This document shows positions 9,951-22,749 of a stretch of 64,000 nt of DNA, piece after piece. The notes below the pieces were generated by a model. The model was not told where the DNA came from and ran no database searches. It worked only from the letters and a program-made list of their open reading frames with translations. Position 1 is the stretch's first letter. Each line of letters opens with the position of its first letter. This DNA is from Carallia brachiata (taxonomy: Eukaryota; Streptophyta; Magnoliopsida; Malpighiales; Rhizophoraceae): the NCBI GenBank assembly GCA_021464245.1, contig JADCRB010000045.1:124001-188000 (forward strand), in the 5' to 3' direction. Both the position numbers and the translations under genes were made by a program.

Positions 9951-12527
9951 TTCAAAGGTCATCAATCTTAAATAGAACTCAATGATGCAGAACTTTTGGC
10001 ATCTGTTGTCATTATAAAATCAGAATCAACCCAACAAATTCTACCTCGTGCATCTTCAGATTCAGATATGGTGTCTACAATTTAAGATTCTTTAAGAAAA
10101 AAAATTATAATATTTAATTGGAAAGTAAACACATTGCAACTTCAGTTTAATAAGAAATAAAACATACCACAAGTATCCATCGGTTTAAGGAAACTGCGCA
10201 AGGCCAATCAAAGTGGATTCAACATCCTTTTATTCAACTATTCCAGAAACTGAATCATTTTAAAAATGTTGAGCACTTTCCTCAACAAAGTTCTTCAAGT
10301 TTTCTGTCAACATACCCAATTTTTGTATCTTTATCTTTTGCCCACTGTAGATGTTTTGACTTGAGAAATTGGATCGTAGTAATCTAGCAAATCATCGTCA
10401 GTAGACTACTTCTTCCTCTTGGAATTGCTCCAGAAAACACAAACATCACATTTTCCCATTCCATCAACAAAAATTAAAAGACACATTTCACGCACAAAAA
10501 GCTCAAGGCATATATTCAAAGTGTATTACTTTATCCCAACAAAACACAAAAATGCTGCAAAAATTCCACATAGAAAGCTAAAATTTCCAAAGAGATCATT
10601 GCTATCAAATTACCCAACAAGTTCCAAAAAAGTTCATCAGTTCTTTGTTCAAAAAGGCTCCTACGAGTCAACTGCTGTGAAACTCAGTGGCCATTCTTCT
10701 GTTTGCAAATCTTTCTTATCCAAGACAGTTCATCTTTGCTTTCTTGGGTTGATGCTTCTTGCCACAAATCATGGTCATTTCTATAAAAATATTTAGTAAT
10801 AAAGGATATTGTTATCTTGTAGAGAAATTAGAAAACATAGGCAGATGGATAAAACTGTTTATGAAAAGGGGGTAAAAAAAGAAGTCGAGAGTTTAGTCAT
10901 GTAAAGGCAAATGCATAACAAGATTCCACCCACTTGTGAGCATCGGAAAAATTCTAAGTATGAAATCTGGGGCTTCATGTTCATGTCAAATGTCTCTTTG
11001 GTTTCTAAATTCTTTAGTAACACAAGGACATGTTCTTTTTCTTTTTTTACAATTGACCTGTTTCAAGCTAGCGATTACGCAGTTTTTCCATCAGCTTATA
11101 ACTTGGAATAACGTGAGGAAGCCAACTGGAACAATCTTGAAATTTTCCTCTACTGCTTTTCCTAGTTTACCCTTCACAAGAAAAATGGTATCTTATCGAT
11201 AACTTAATGCAACAAGACTGTAAAATTCACAAATTACTGAGGAAGACATACCTATCTATTCTGTAAATTGCATGGAGCATAATCATTGGGCCAGCAGACA
11301 TGGCAGCAATCCACACCCCACAACAAAAGATTGATAACTCAGTCATGGGAATGTGGAAAAAAAAAAAACATTCATTTAGATATTGGCAAAAAGGCCAACA
11401 TTGTGTTGGTCATACCTATCAAGCAACATCAGTTACATGTTGAGCCTGTGGACAATTTCTGCAACAAACAAAAAGCTCAACTGATAAGGATTAAGTGGCA
11501 ATGGAATTATAAAACAATATAGAACCATGAAACCTACAGTCACTTACTGCCATTGAGCAAGCCAACAAATCAATATGGAAGCTTTGTTTTGTGGAATTTA
11601 TTTATAGACACCCATATGATATGTGTCATACATGATGTCCTTTTTTCACTGAAAGTAACGGTCAGGTGTTATATGGTGGTATAACATCATATTAGGATCA
11701 AGATAGGGGAGAACGTAGGATCAATATAGGCAAAAGATCTTTGACCCAAGTACCAACATATGTGCAGCCTTGTCAGATAGATATTATTGGGATCAATGTC
11801 ATGATTTTGGCTGACAGGTAAATTGCTCAAAGACAAAACATGCAAGAATATAACTAAGGTAAGATGTATTGTTGTGCAGAGAGAATAGCAAAGTATAAAA
11901 ATAAAAAAAATTCTTGCCCCAGATGTTAAGATGATGGATAAAGAAATACCAGCAATGTCTCAAGTCAACAGATGGATCCTTGCAACACAAAGTTATAGTG
12001 TGTGTCCACTCAAGTAAGCACCCTGCAGCCAAAATGTAAGTCTTTCATGGGCATAAGAAATATAAAGACATCGAATTTATGACCATTATTTTCATTATAA
12101 TTCATCCGCCTAAATGGTTAACTGTTGGCTACTAGTTTTTGCCTCGATAGGATAGAAAGGATGAATTTATGCTGATTACATCTACACAATGACATGACCA
12201 GAGGTTAACTGATGCAGCACAATCAAAACACTTGTAGAAGCATGAAATGATATTAGAAATCTTTCTAATCTTTCCAAATTTCAAGGAAGAAATTCAACTT
12301 ACAAACTTTCACTGGATTCATAATTTCAACCCTACCAAATATTAAAATGATCAAAATTAATGATGACCACCATGAATTGCTAGGAAAACTGTCACTCGCT
12401 CTCTTCTTTTGGCATAAGCTGATAATCAGAAATGTGACACCCATCTCTTTAGAAGAATTAGGTCAAGAGAACAATCATGTTTAGCAATGCCAAAGACAGA
12501 GAGCTACATTAGAAAAGCAATATGGCC
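9951..12527. other. Non-coding body of decayed minus-strand unit
   Basis: No protein domain is recognised. Open frames (for example 10,419-10,796 and 10,911-11,202) lack domains and look like chance. The block at 11,310-11,420 is partly repeated at 13,115-13,210 (AGATTGATAAC then GTTGGTCATACCTAT), showing internal duplication. The region lies between a plausible minus-strand promoter (14,560-14,960) and a downstream repeat (9166-9950), so it may be intronic sequence of a non-coding or decayed gene. Confidence 0.35.
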
Positions 12528-12875
12528 CATAAATAAGCACAGAGAATGGTCTTCCACAAGCCAATACTGTCATTAGCATGGTCTTAAATGAAAAGCCTGT
12601 GATTGAATATCTCGTGCAGTTTGAATTCCCTTAAACAAAAGCTAGATTAATGATAAGAGCAAATGGAGAGCATCATCCCCAGTTTCCTAGCAAAGACCCT
12701 AGTCCAATAAATAAGTACAAAGAATGGTCTTCTACATTCCAATACTGTCATTAGTATGCCCATAACTGAGAAGCCTCTAATTCTGTATCTCGTGCAGTTT
12801 GAATTCCCTTAAACCAAAGCCAGATTAATAATAAGAGAAAAATCAGGCCTAGTTTCCTAGCAAACACCCTAGTGG
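12528..12875. repeat. Two tandem copies of a ~175-bp unit
   Basis: The two halves (about 12,528-12,705 and 12,706-12,875) share AGAATGGTCTTC, CCAATACTGTCATTAG, CTCGTGCAGTTTGAATTCCC and CCTAGTTTCCTAGCAAA-type blocks in the same order. Divergence by eye is roughly 15%. There is no coding potential. Confidence 0.75.
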
Positions 12876-13471
12876 CACAATTCTGCAAACTACAGAAACA
12901 CCGCTATGAATTATTCACTTCTTGAAGTTCTTAAAGATTTCTTCTTAATACTTTGCTTAGGAATTGTTAACAATACATGAAAGCAAATCCCTTCAAATAT
13001 CAAAAAGACTAAAAAATGCACAATATACCTGGAGCCCATACCAGTCTGTTTTTGTCTAACTTGATTTTGGAACATAATTATCAGCACCATCACTCATTAT
13101 TGCAGTTGAGACCTACAGCAGAAGATTGATAACCCAGTTCTTGTAACGTGGAAAAACTTGAAATACGTATACATAAAAGCAGAATATTGTGTGTTGGTCA
13201 TACCTATGATTCAACATCAATTGTATATGGAGCCTCCAGGGAAGTTCCAAGATAAATGGACAAGCTCAGTAAGAAGGAATTCACGGATGACTATCATGAA
13301 ATAACTCTGTAAATAACTTACTCCTGTCTCTTTTGACATGACATTGTAAAGCAAGCGAAAATCAGAAATATTATGTTAAAGAAGCCATTCTCTTTTCTGG
13401 TGAAGCTCAGAATGCTTAGGGAAATTTTTGTATAAAGAGCCAATTATGCGACACAATGTTAAAGGTATGGC

Positions 13472-13744
13472 TCATATCTTTACGGCTTTTTCAGAGTTTA
13501 CAAGATCTTCCACATCATAAAACTCATGAGCATGCCCGCTTTGAAGTGATTGTTGATCACTGACAATGCACATTTCTCCAGCAAAAATGTTAAATATAAA
13601 TGCAGCAACATTAAATTTTAAGTAATTAAAATTTAGTTAGAAGAATAACAAATCTGAATTACAAGCATCCAAGCTCTTGTTTCCCTCATCAGTGTTCCCT
13701 TTTCCATCTACAGGTGCATTTGTGCAGTGATGTTTCCATGAAGC
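13472..13744 (-). other. Exon-like coding fragments, possible gene remnant
   Basis: On the minus strand a T-rich tract ending in CAG (13,747-13,745) precedes an open segment starting at 13,744 that reads ASWKHHCTNAPVDGKG and continues in frame for about 30 codons. A second open segment at 13,579-13,472 reads GEMCIVSDQQSLQSG and ends in TGA. The composition looks protein-like (few low-complexity runs, mixed polar residues), but I recognise no family and the linking splice is unclear. Both lie on the same strand as the promoter-like region at 14,560-14,960, so they could be late exons of that unit or remnants of a dead gene. Confidence 0.3.
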
Positions 13745-14559
13745 CTGAAAAACAAAACAAGACGAAATAATTAACGCTAATTTCTCCAGATTTTGAAATT
13801 TTACACAAAATTTATAGACCTTATTGCTCTTCCACGAACAGATTTAATGTTCCAACATAGTTTCACTTTAAAAGGAATCATTCTTGGCCCTTTGGATAAG
13901 TGACAACAACTACAGTGTAACATGAAAAAGAACAAGAAAAAAAGTACAAAAACATGTAACCTGACGAATAAGTACCTGCACAAAGACAAAAAAAAAAAAA
14001 AAGCAGAGGTCAACTTTATGTCACATTATAATGGATAGAATTTGAAATCAATAAAAGATTGGGATTCTTAAAGTAATGAACATCAAGGACAACTCAAATT
14101 TATGAACGGAAAGAAGGAAAAAATAAAGGACAACTCAAATTTATCAAAAAATTGAAAAAAAAAAAAAAAAACTTAAATTGGTCTTCATGTTTACCTGAAT
14201 GTTTGTCTCTGGAATAAAGACAAAAAAGAAAAAAGGAAAAAGAAAACAAGAAAGCAAAGATTGATTTATATCTAATATTTACCAAAACGAAGGAAGATCA
14301 AGAATACGAACAAGTTGCGGAAGCCAGTTGGAGGTCCTGGTGTGTTTTTGGCCTCCCAACTGGTACTGATTCGGAGGCGGCGAAACTCTCATGAAGTGAA
14401 CAATTGAATACATATGACATATCGGAAAAAAGAAAAAGGAAAAAGAACGGCAGAATCACAGACGTCTTCTGGAAATACGAAGAGGCCAAATCGTCATATT
14501 TGAAAAATAAACAGCCAAGAAATCAAAAGGACATACCTTCAAATCAAATCAAAACAAGA

Positions 14560-14960
14560 TTCTTAGTTCTTCCCGTTAAAAACAGAAAACCAAAATGAAA
14601 ACTTTACCGGAATGAGAGTGTGTGAGTCTCTCTCTGGAATAAATTCACCTCCAGAGCCGAAGAAAGAAGAGCGTGAGACCGATTTCCAGCGGCCGGCGGG
14701 CGGCGGGTTTAGGCAATGGGGGTGATGGACCGTGGCTTTATTGGGGAGATTGGGGTTTTTGTAGAGCCCTAATGGAAATTGAAATTGTCTTGCAGACAAC
14801 GAGAAAAAAAGAAAAGAATTAGAAGATTGATGGGGAAACTGTGGCTGTGTGGGGTTTCTTAATGCTCTGCATTGGTATGTATAAGCGGCAATCTGAGGTC
14901 GGTGATCTGTTTTGAAACGCAGATGACCGTTGCCAAGTCCCCTCCTTTCCTCGTCGTGGT
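14560..14960 (-). promoter_or_regulatory. Putative promoter and 5' leader of a minus-strand unit
   Basis: Read on the minus strand, a TATA-like element (CTTATACATA, near 14,880) is followed by a leader rich in C and T. It has a GC-rich block (CCGCCGCCCGCCGGCCGC at about 14,690-14,708) and a possible donor (CCGGTAAAG) near 14,608. This is the usual look of a plant 5' untranslated exon with leader intron. The leader contains an open frame of 78 codons with no recognised domain. No convincing downstream protein was found. Confidence 0.4.
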
Positions 14961-14974
14961 AGGAAAACTGTATT

Positions 14975-15150
14975 TATCTCCCTAATTGTTGCGCCTCCTA
15001 GCTAGGAAAGGAGATGTAACTTTACCTAAATGCCCTCCCTAATTTTAAATTACAGCAAAAGTGCAACGGCTCTTTTTTTTTTTTTTTTCTAATAAAAAAT
15101 AAGCACCATGGAGTTAAACATTTGCCACCTGCCAACTAATATTAATTCCA
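14975..15150. repeat. Promoter-flank segment, second copy at 8984-9160
   Basis: The two copies share GAAAGGAGATG, AACTTTACCTAAAT, CCCTCCCTAAT, TTAAATTACAG, a long T-run and TCTAATAAAAAATAAGCA in the same order and orientation. It is non-coding. Its position upstream of the minus-strand leader suggests it belongs to the 5' flank of a tandemly duplicated unit. Confidence 0.75.
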
Positions 15151-16342
15151 CCTTCGGCTGCACTCTTTTAAGGATAAAAAAAAAAAAAAAAGTAGAGCGC
15201 TGACTAGAACCACCGGTAATGGATTTTGAATTTAATAATTACAGTAATCACTTACAAATGAGGCTGTTGTCAAAATTGAATAGCATCTCAATTTTTAAGG
15301 GTGGGCTTGGGCTTTAAAGAAGCTTAAATAATAATTTATTTTTTTAGTACAAATTTAAATAGTAATAACAATGAATTAAATTGTTTTATAAAAAAATAAT
15401 ATTTTTTAACAAAAAATATATATATATATTTGACTTGTGCGTTTGAGAGTCACCAAGCGTAGCTTTTAAATCTTTTCGGTGTGAGTATTGCCATAGGTTC
15501 TATTATATAGTTATTATGTACTGTCATATATTTTATAAATTTTTTATAATTATATACATATTTTTTATAATTAAAAAATTTATGAAAATTATAAATATTA
15601 TTACATATAATAAAAATATATGATATTATAGTGCGGCCATCAACATTTTCTCATTTCTCATTGATATAATTATTCAGTCTAATGTACATTAACAGGAGGA
15701 GACCACAAACACTCTTTAACCGTTTAGCGTCATTTTCTCTCACTCATTTTTAAGGAAAAAAAAAGTGATACAAAATAAAAAAGGAAACTACCGAGACCCA
15801 CCGACGTATCTGCAACGACCACAGAGAGGCTCAGCCGCACTCCAACTCCCGCGCCAAGGAGATCCAATGCAGTGCCATCGGGAAGGGGCCGTGGGCTGCC
15901 ACGCAGCCAATATCAGGAACTCCGGTAACAAAAAAGGAAAAAAAAAAAACCGCGTCTCTACACCGCCGAAGAGGCAGCGCATGCATATGACGCTACTGCT
16001 GGTGAGTTTCCGCGGCACCAAAGCTGCCTAATACTAATTTCCTTTATGTTCTTGAGCTCAATAACGCTGCAATCGTCGCCGCTTCTGCCGGTGTGAGTGC
16101 GTTTTGTTTAATTGGAAGGTGTTTTGGGTTTTTTTTTTTTTTTTAAATACGGCATTGATAATACAATATGTTTCTTTTTATAATTTTTAATAAGTCAATA
16201 TATGTTTTGTAATTAAGCATTAGTTCAGTATGTCAAATATAAATTTTCCTTTGATTTGAAGCCGAGTGAGTTAACGGATTGCAGAGGAACTCGAAGAACT
16301 CGAGCTTTCGTTGGGTAGAAGTTTCGGCGGAGAGGAATAATC
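15151..16342. other. AT-rich intergenic DNA and GC-rich leader of the cyclin H locus
   Basis: 15,151-15,760 is strongly AT-rich with short inverted AT tracts (for example 15,510-15,630). 15,785-15,990 is distinctly GC-richer and probably represents the promoter or 5' leader of the plus-strand cyclin H locus. Overlapping open frames there, one on each strand, show no domain and are discounted. 16,120-16,260 returns to AT-rich sequence resembling a leader intron. The run just before the ATG (16,260-16,342) is leader-like. Confidence 0.4.
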
Positions 16343-19300
16343 ATGGCCGACTTTCGGACGTCGACCCACCGGGCCAAGTGGATTTTCACTCCTCAGCAAC
16401 TGGTAATTGGTTTCCCCTGTTTTGTTTGGTTCCTAAAGAAAACGAATCGGAATAGGAGAAAATCAAAGAATATATTTATTTTTATTTTCGTGAGAAAATG
16501 TTGATAGTGCGAAATTTTTGTGTCTTAAATGAAACAAGATTGATTGTAGATTAATCGATTTTGCAATAAAACTGATAATATTTGAAATGAAAAAATAACA
16601 AATATTAATTTTTGTTGGAAAAACTATCAATCGTTGTTGCAAAAACTAGTGATTTTGTTGCATTCGTAGACTAATGAGGATACCAAAATTCTGCACATGT
16701 ATTGGTGCTTTTTTTTTTTTTCTTAAAAAGGAAAAGGAAAAGGAAACTGGTGATTTTTGTGTGTTTGTGGGCGCTCAGCACGTGTTTTGCCGTTATTTTC
16801 CATTTTATTATGTACTAATTGTTGATTGAATTTTATGAACAACATTAAAAAGAAGTGAATAAGTGGGATTTTATGTTTGATTTAAATGGATTGAACCCTA
16901 CTGCAATGTATTTTGGAATTATTGCTCGTGAAGGGCAAGCAGTTCAAGCTTTGGGCACTTTCTTCTCCACCATTGTACACTTGTGCACGCAGGGTGTATG
17001 TGTAATCACTTTGTGCTCGGAATACAGGTTGAGAGATACAAAGCTGCCAACCAGAGGGCAAAGCAAATGCTGGACACTGTATGCCATTCTTTGCGTAATG
17101 AATCTTTTTTAAACTTGCTGTGGTAGGAATAAACTTGTAATTGACACTGAGTTGCTGTTTCTCTTTTGAAGTACGGAATGACGAGAATGGAGGTCGATGT
17201 TGATGGTTCATTGTCATACCGTAAACCTCAGCCTAATCAGTCAGACAATGGTCCTTTTATTTTCACCCTATGACCTTCGTTTCACTCTTTTTTTATAAAA
17301 AAGATAACAAAAAGATTATGATTATTGATTCATCAGTCATTTGTTGCCTTGGCTAGAATTTCTGGGTATGCTTCTGAAAGTTTTGTCGTTTGCTGCATTT
17401 CAGGTGATAAGCATTCCCGTCGAAAACCCCTTAGCGTTGAAGAAGAACAATTCATGCGAGTGTACTATGAATATAAACTTCGAGAAGTATGCGGTGCCTT
17501 CTATTTGCCCCATAAAATTCAGGTATGTTTCTTTGTTTTTATGTTGAAGAAGGTGATAACAATAGCTAATAGACAAAATCAAGTTTTACCAATACGTATT
17601 GATTCTGTTTGTAGGGCACAGCGCTCATATACTTCAAAAGGTTTTATCTTCAATGGTCAGTCATGGAACATGATCCAAAGAACATAATGTATGGTTTCTT
17701 TTGCTATCTTGCATTTGGTGCCCTAAATCTGGTTACTGCTTACAATTCATTTTTTTTGCAAGTGTAAGTTTGTAGTAGACGGTTAACCATTATTCACAGA
17801 GAAGCACGGAATACAGAATACTATCAAAATCGCTTGGTTGCCAAAATAAAAAATTTAATTTGCTCCCTGTCTGTCTTCTGTTTTTATTTTAAATATAATG
17901 TTTGCGATTTGGTAGGTTCTTCCAATTTAGTTTATTATTTCATAATGATGTCAGATTAGTACTCAATGAATCTTGAACAACTGGCCAATCTCTGTGCACA
18001 GGTTAACCTGCATTATGCAGCTTGTAAGATGGAAGAAAATCACGTATCAGCAGAGGAGCTTGGTAAGCAGATTTCACAGGATCATCAAATGATTCTCAAT
18101 TACAAGATGATGGTTCTTCAGGCATGGATGTGGCTTATCTGTTATTGCTATCTGCATCGTGCTTTTACTTTTCTTTGGGCTGACATAATTCTTATGATGC
18201 AGAGTTTGGAATTTGATCTTATTGTTTACGCACCAGATCGTTCAGTTGAAGGTTTTATCAATGATATGCGGGTAAATCTAGTGAATCCATCTGTAGCTGC
18301 ATTCCTTCTTCCCTTCAAAAAATTATCATACTCGCTCCCTCCCTCTCTATTAACATTCGATATCCAACATTACGTTTGATCTTACATATTCAGGAATTTT
18401 TTCGTGTGAGAGATGAGCAGATTCAAATGCTGAAGGTAATTGTTTATGTTTGCCACCATACTAAATCTCGATACTGTTTCACTACTATTTTCATTCTTCA
18501 ATTCATTTATGTGTGTGTAATAATTCAAGAACTAATTTTATACAAAGCCTTAAGAAAAATGAAAATTGTGTTTGCCGCTTTCTTGTTCTTAAGGATGTGT
18601 AAGTTCTATTTTAGGTGTATTTGCTGCGTTCTTGTTCTTAAGGATGTGTGAATTCTATCTTAAGTTGTTTAGTTAGCGCCCTTTTTTTTTTTTATTCTGT
18701 CTTTTTTGAATATGAGAAATTTGGTGGCTCAATTGCTTTGCAGGATTTACAAGATACTGCAAGGGAAACAGTTGATAAAATCATGTTTACTGATGCACCC
18801 TTCTGCTCCCTCCTGGGCTGGTGTTGTCTCGTTTCTTTCTTTTTCTTTCATTTTTGTTTTTTCATTTCGTTTTTTTTTATCCTCCCATTGCTTTCACATG
18901 AATACACATTTTTCTAAAAGAATGAGATGGGGTATCATTTATTTGTGGTCTAGAATTGATTCTTGAGGTACCTCAATCGAACTATTGGGTCATTTGCCAA
19001 ATTATTGCTTTCTGTGGTTAATCGGTTGTCTTATTGTTGTCGTAGCCTTTCAGTGATGTTATATTGATGGTCTCCACTACTAATTGATCAATGTCTGCAA
19101 CTGGCTTTGGCTGCTTTAAGGAGCTCAAATGAGATCCATAAAATTGTTGACTTTGAAAGGTTGGCATTGTGAGGATTAGTAGAAAGAACGAGAGCAATTA
19201 TTTAGTTTCTGATTTATTGTTTTAATCTTGTTGTTGTATATCTCTGTGCAGATACCTCAGGAACATTCTGTCTCGTCAGAGTTCTGTGCACACCATTTCA

Positions 19301-19751
19301 GACCTCACTGAATCTTTGAATGCCATTGATTCTTAGGTACAACTTTCTCGTTGTAAACTCAGATTGAATTTGATTCAAACTTCTTTCACGTTTTCCCTCC
19401 AATTTAATACACATTGGTGCCTTATTGTGCCTGTTGCATGTGCTAGCTCACGCTGCCTATTCTTAACCTCCAACAGGTAAAGGATTACAACTTCCCTACA
19501 GGTAAAGATATGAAGCACATTAATCGGAAGCTTAAATCTTGCGGGGGACATAGCTCACATGACGAGTATGTCCTATATGCTTGCATGATATAAAGACGCT
19601 CATTTATTGTTATCTTGCCGTAATCTTTTTAACATCTTTTCATCCTGACTCTTTACTCCCCCGCAGCAGCAAGAAGCGGGAGAAGAAATCAAAACATAAA
19701 CCCCACAAGAGTTCATCAAACGAAATGCAGAATGGCCCATCCCATACTTAA
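16343..19751 (+). pseudogene. CYCH1: Cyclin H (CDK-activating kinase subunit) unprocessed pseudogene
   Basis: Cyclin H partners CDKD kinase in the CDK-activating kinase/TFIIH complex. All 13 exons can be placed: 16343-16402, 17028-17078, 17172-17250, 17404-17522, 17615-17688, 18002-18121, 18203-18271, 18394-18435, 18744-18820, 19101-19159, 19252-19336, 19477-19565 and 19667-19751. They sum to 1009 nt; restoring two missing bases gives about 336 codons, the usual plant length. Diagnostic stretches are [61 protein letters not shown] and DMKHINRKLKSC. Lesions: one base lost near 18,013 and one near 18,799 (each shifts frame), exon 10 acceptor AA instead of AG (19,099-19,100), and TAG at 19,334-19,336 where Leu is expected. 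The exon 6 donor is GC, and the exon 3 donor (GTCC) is weak. Introns are retained, so this is a duplicated gene copy, not a retrocopy. Sequencing error could explain single bases but not all lesions together. Confidence 0.88.
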
Positions 19752-21107
19752 TTCGTATGCTCTGCCTGGTTCATTATTGATGGAAATTAAAGGCATCAAT
19801 TTTCATAAGAAAATTACTGTAAAATATAAATATCTCAATTAGAGGTTGTTCCACAGTCCAAGACTTTAGGGTTGAATCACTAGTCTTCTAATATTATGAT
19901 CACCGCACGGTCAAAGTAAAATTACAATGAAAATTTATAGAAGTCATTCTTATTTTTACAGTGCAAATACCACAAGATGGAGACTATCAATTTTTTTTTC
20001 CTTAGTGTTCTTTCTGTTTAACGTTTAAGAGATATTCTCTCTTGTGTTATACTGAGTTTTTCTGCTTATCAGAGAGAGAGGAGGAAAGTATATACAGGAG
20101 AGGTTAAGGTCGTCTTTTAACTGCTCATCAATATAACCTCTACTCAATTAATTTACTCACTTAATTATTGGATTAGATCAAGTCAATTAACCTGTTATGG
20201 GCAGATACTCAGACCCATAAATCAACAATTATATTCCCGCCTTGTGTTTTGCACAATCTTTTTACTCTTTTTCTCTGGTTTTGGTTCTTGCAGTTGTAAC
20301 TCGCATCGCAACACGGCACACCTAGACCAGTGGCGACTGAACATTTTTTCTGGGCCTGAAGTCTGTGGCCCATGGTTGTGTTTTCACTTCAGTTAGATCA
20401 TTACGTCATGTGGTGCTATACTGAGCTCTGACTAGGAAACAAAATCCTGTCAACGGGTTCCAAATTATGCTGCCTCGGATTAGATGTATTTCACTGCTAA
20501 ATTTTGTGGCTGTTTAATAGCTGAGAGATGCCAATGTACAGCCGCAACATGGATTAGGTTTCTTAATTATCCGTAATTCAAAGCAGTCCTGTACAATTTT
20601 GATATTTTTGGAAAAGGAAATTGAAAGCTTATGCCTTTTTGTTGATAAATGATAATAATATTCCCAAACAATTCAATCCACTTTTCCAAAAAGAAGAAAA
20701 AGAAAAGTAAAAAAAAAAAAAAAGTTCCCTGACGAAAAAGGTGTCATTCCATTTGTTTTGTTGCTTTTTTTTTTTTTTTTTGGTAAAGTCCAATAACTTT
20801 TTTCTTTCCTAAGTAAAATTGATTTCTTTTATAAATAAGAATAGCGCCGTTACATTGTTAGAAGATTAGCTAAAATTGAGCGAGAATAATGTTACGTGGG
20901 TATCACTTTTTTATACTTCACATAAAATTCAAAATAATAAAATTTAAAATAATATCATATTTATATTATTTATTTTAAATAGATCTAGTTACCTTTTTAT
21001 TTTTATTTTTTTAAATAAGAAATACATGTTTTTAATTTGTTCCCCGAACCCCTCCAAAGCCTACAGGAGGATCGAGGCTGAAGCGCCACTTTTACTTGGC
21101 TTCTTCA
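19752..21107. other. Intergenic, no gene seen
   Basis: Contains the likely 3' end of the cyclin H locus and AT-rich DNA with long A-runs (about 20,708-20,724) and T-runs (about 20,766-20,781). The part from 21,000 on leads into the next gene and contains its probable 5' leader. No RNA gene or clear transposon was recognised. Confidence 0.4.
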
Positions 21108-22749
21108 ATGGCGTGCTTGGCTTCCGTTGGCGTCTACATGCCTCTCTCAGCCCCAAAACCCCCAATCAAGGTAATTATCTGCTTCCAGAATTATCTTCTC
21201 GCGCTCTACCTTAAAGATGCATTCTTAGTTGCTTCCCTCCTTTTTTTTTTTAATGCTTAGTTGAAGCAAGAATTGCAATTATTCGTTTATATCAAGGGTT
21301 TTCATTGCTGACAGGACTCGTGTTATTTTTTCGTTTAGTTTGACGGAAATTAGGATATTTGCAGTATTCCTGCGGTGAATATATAAACATGGTTTCTGAT
21401 AGACATTGGAAAAGAAAGTTTTGTTGAAAGGCACTCTGGACATGGTTGGGGGCGTTTATAAATTTGGTGGGTTGGGGTTGGTTTCAATTTTCTGCATGTT
21501 ATTGGTGTGTATTTGGAGTAGGAAGTTGATTTCATTGTCTTTTTTTTTTTTATGTAAATGGGGGGGGGGGGGGGGGGGAAATTGTATAGTTCTTTGTTAC
21601 TTGTATGCCATGACTTAGAAGGGAGAGATGAATAAAGGGGAGGAATTATGCATTGGACTTAATAATTGAACTTTTGTGTCCCCTATAATGGTTTTTTATG
21701 TGTTCGTGGAATTGTTATTACTGAAAAATGCAAAGACAATTGATTTGTTTTTCAGTCCAAGGTTGCCAATTCTTGGAGTGATTGGGTGAATGATTTCCTT
21801 GTCAAGTTCCATGAATGGTTATTAATTTTGTTTTTGTTCCCTAGAATTTTTACGTGTATGTGATTTTTTGCTGTTTAATGGCGGCAAAATTGGCACAATT
21901 GGCTAAGATTTACATATGATTTTAGAACTCATTTCTGTCTCATACTCTGGTATGCAAATGTGTTTTTTTTTTTTCCATTGCTGATGTGTTGATAAATGCA
22001 AAAAACCAACCCCAACTATTTGCATATAATTCTCCCAATTGAATCACTAGTTGCCCTAATGAGCCACTAGGTATCCCATAACCTCTTATTAGCTGCTGGG
22101 AATCCATGAATACTGGTCCACTCATCACATTTGTGGCTTGATATTTGTTCTAAATTCAAATTTGTTCTGCGGGCCAGAAATGCTTAATTTATTTCACCCT
22201 TATGATGTTGATATCTTGTTCCAGATTTCCTCCTTGGAATTACAACAGCGGAAAGAACTTAAGGCTACATTTTCAACCCCAGCAAACACCGCAATTGGTA
22301 TTCTCACATAATCTTTTATATGTATATATGCACATATCCATACACATAACACGTGATTTCTTTTTATTGATTTTTGAGTCTCAAGCAATCATTTGCTGTT
22401 GGAGTTTACAACTGAAGAAGCGCACTAAGCAATGTGTCTGATGAGCATACATTAGAAGAACATATAGCTTTCTTTAGTTTTAATTTGCTTTCATAAATTG
22501 ACAATTTGAATTTTGTCTACAGCAACCAATCTTCCTTCCTTCTGCAACTCAAAAAAAGACAAATTTGGTGTAAATCGAAGATATGATGGCCATCTAATTA
22601 CTCATTTAGACCATTTTGGTGAATCTGTGTCTTGTTGTATGAATAAAAGTCTATGGCCATGCACTCACAATATTACTGGCTACTGGGTGGGACCAGATAT
22701 TGATGATGGTTGGGGGTATGTGCAAGCTTTTGTCAATCAAATCACTTGA
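21108..22749 (+). CDS. Small three-exon protein of unknown function, possibly plastid-targeted
   Basis: I do not recognise the family with certainty. Exons 21,108-21,170, 22,225-22,297 and 22,523-22,749 join through GT-AG introns in frame (phases 0 and 1), giving 120 aa with no internal stop. The start reads MACLASVGVYMPLSAPKPP: Ser/Ala/Pro-rich, few acidic residues, compatible with a chloroplast transit peptide. Exon 3 reads ATNLPSFCNSKKDKFGVNRR and ends with a Trp/Gly/Asp-rich tail (TGYWVGPDIDDGWGYVQAF) before TGA. The tail looks conserved and contains no repeat. The donor-like GGTATGTG-type sequence within the last exon (around 22,713-22,720) leaves open a longer spliced form. A G-run of about 18 lies in intron 1. 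It could also be a truncated member of a larger plastid protein family. Confidence 0.5.
21559..21578. repeat. Poly-G tract
   Basis: A run of about 18 G in intron 1 of the small three-exon gene. Such tracts form G-quadruplexes and are error-prone in sequencing, so the exact length should not be trusted. Confidence 0.9.

Noticed and set aside
15765..16031. GC-rich open frames on both strands
   Set aside because: No domain and mutually overlapping; the sequence fits a promoter or leader of the cyclin H locus better than a gene.
18119..18125. GC donor after cyclin H exon 6 as proof of pseudogenisation
   Set aside because: GC-AG introns occur naturally at low frequency, so it was not counted among the decisive lesions.
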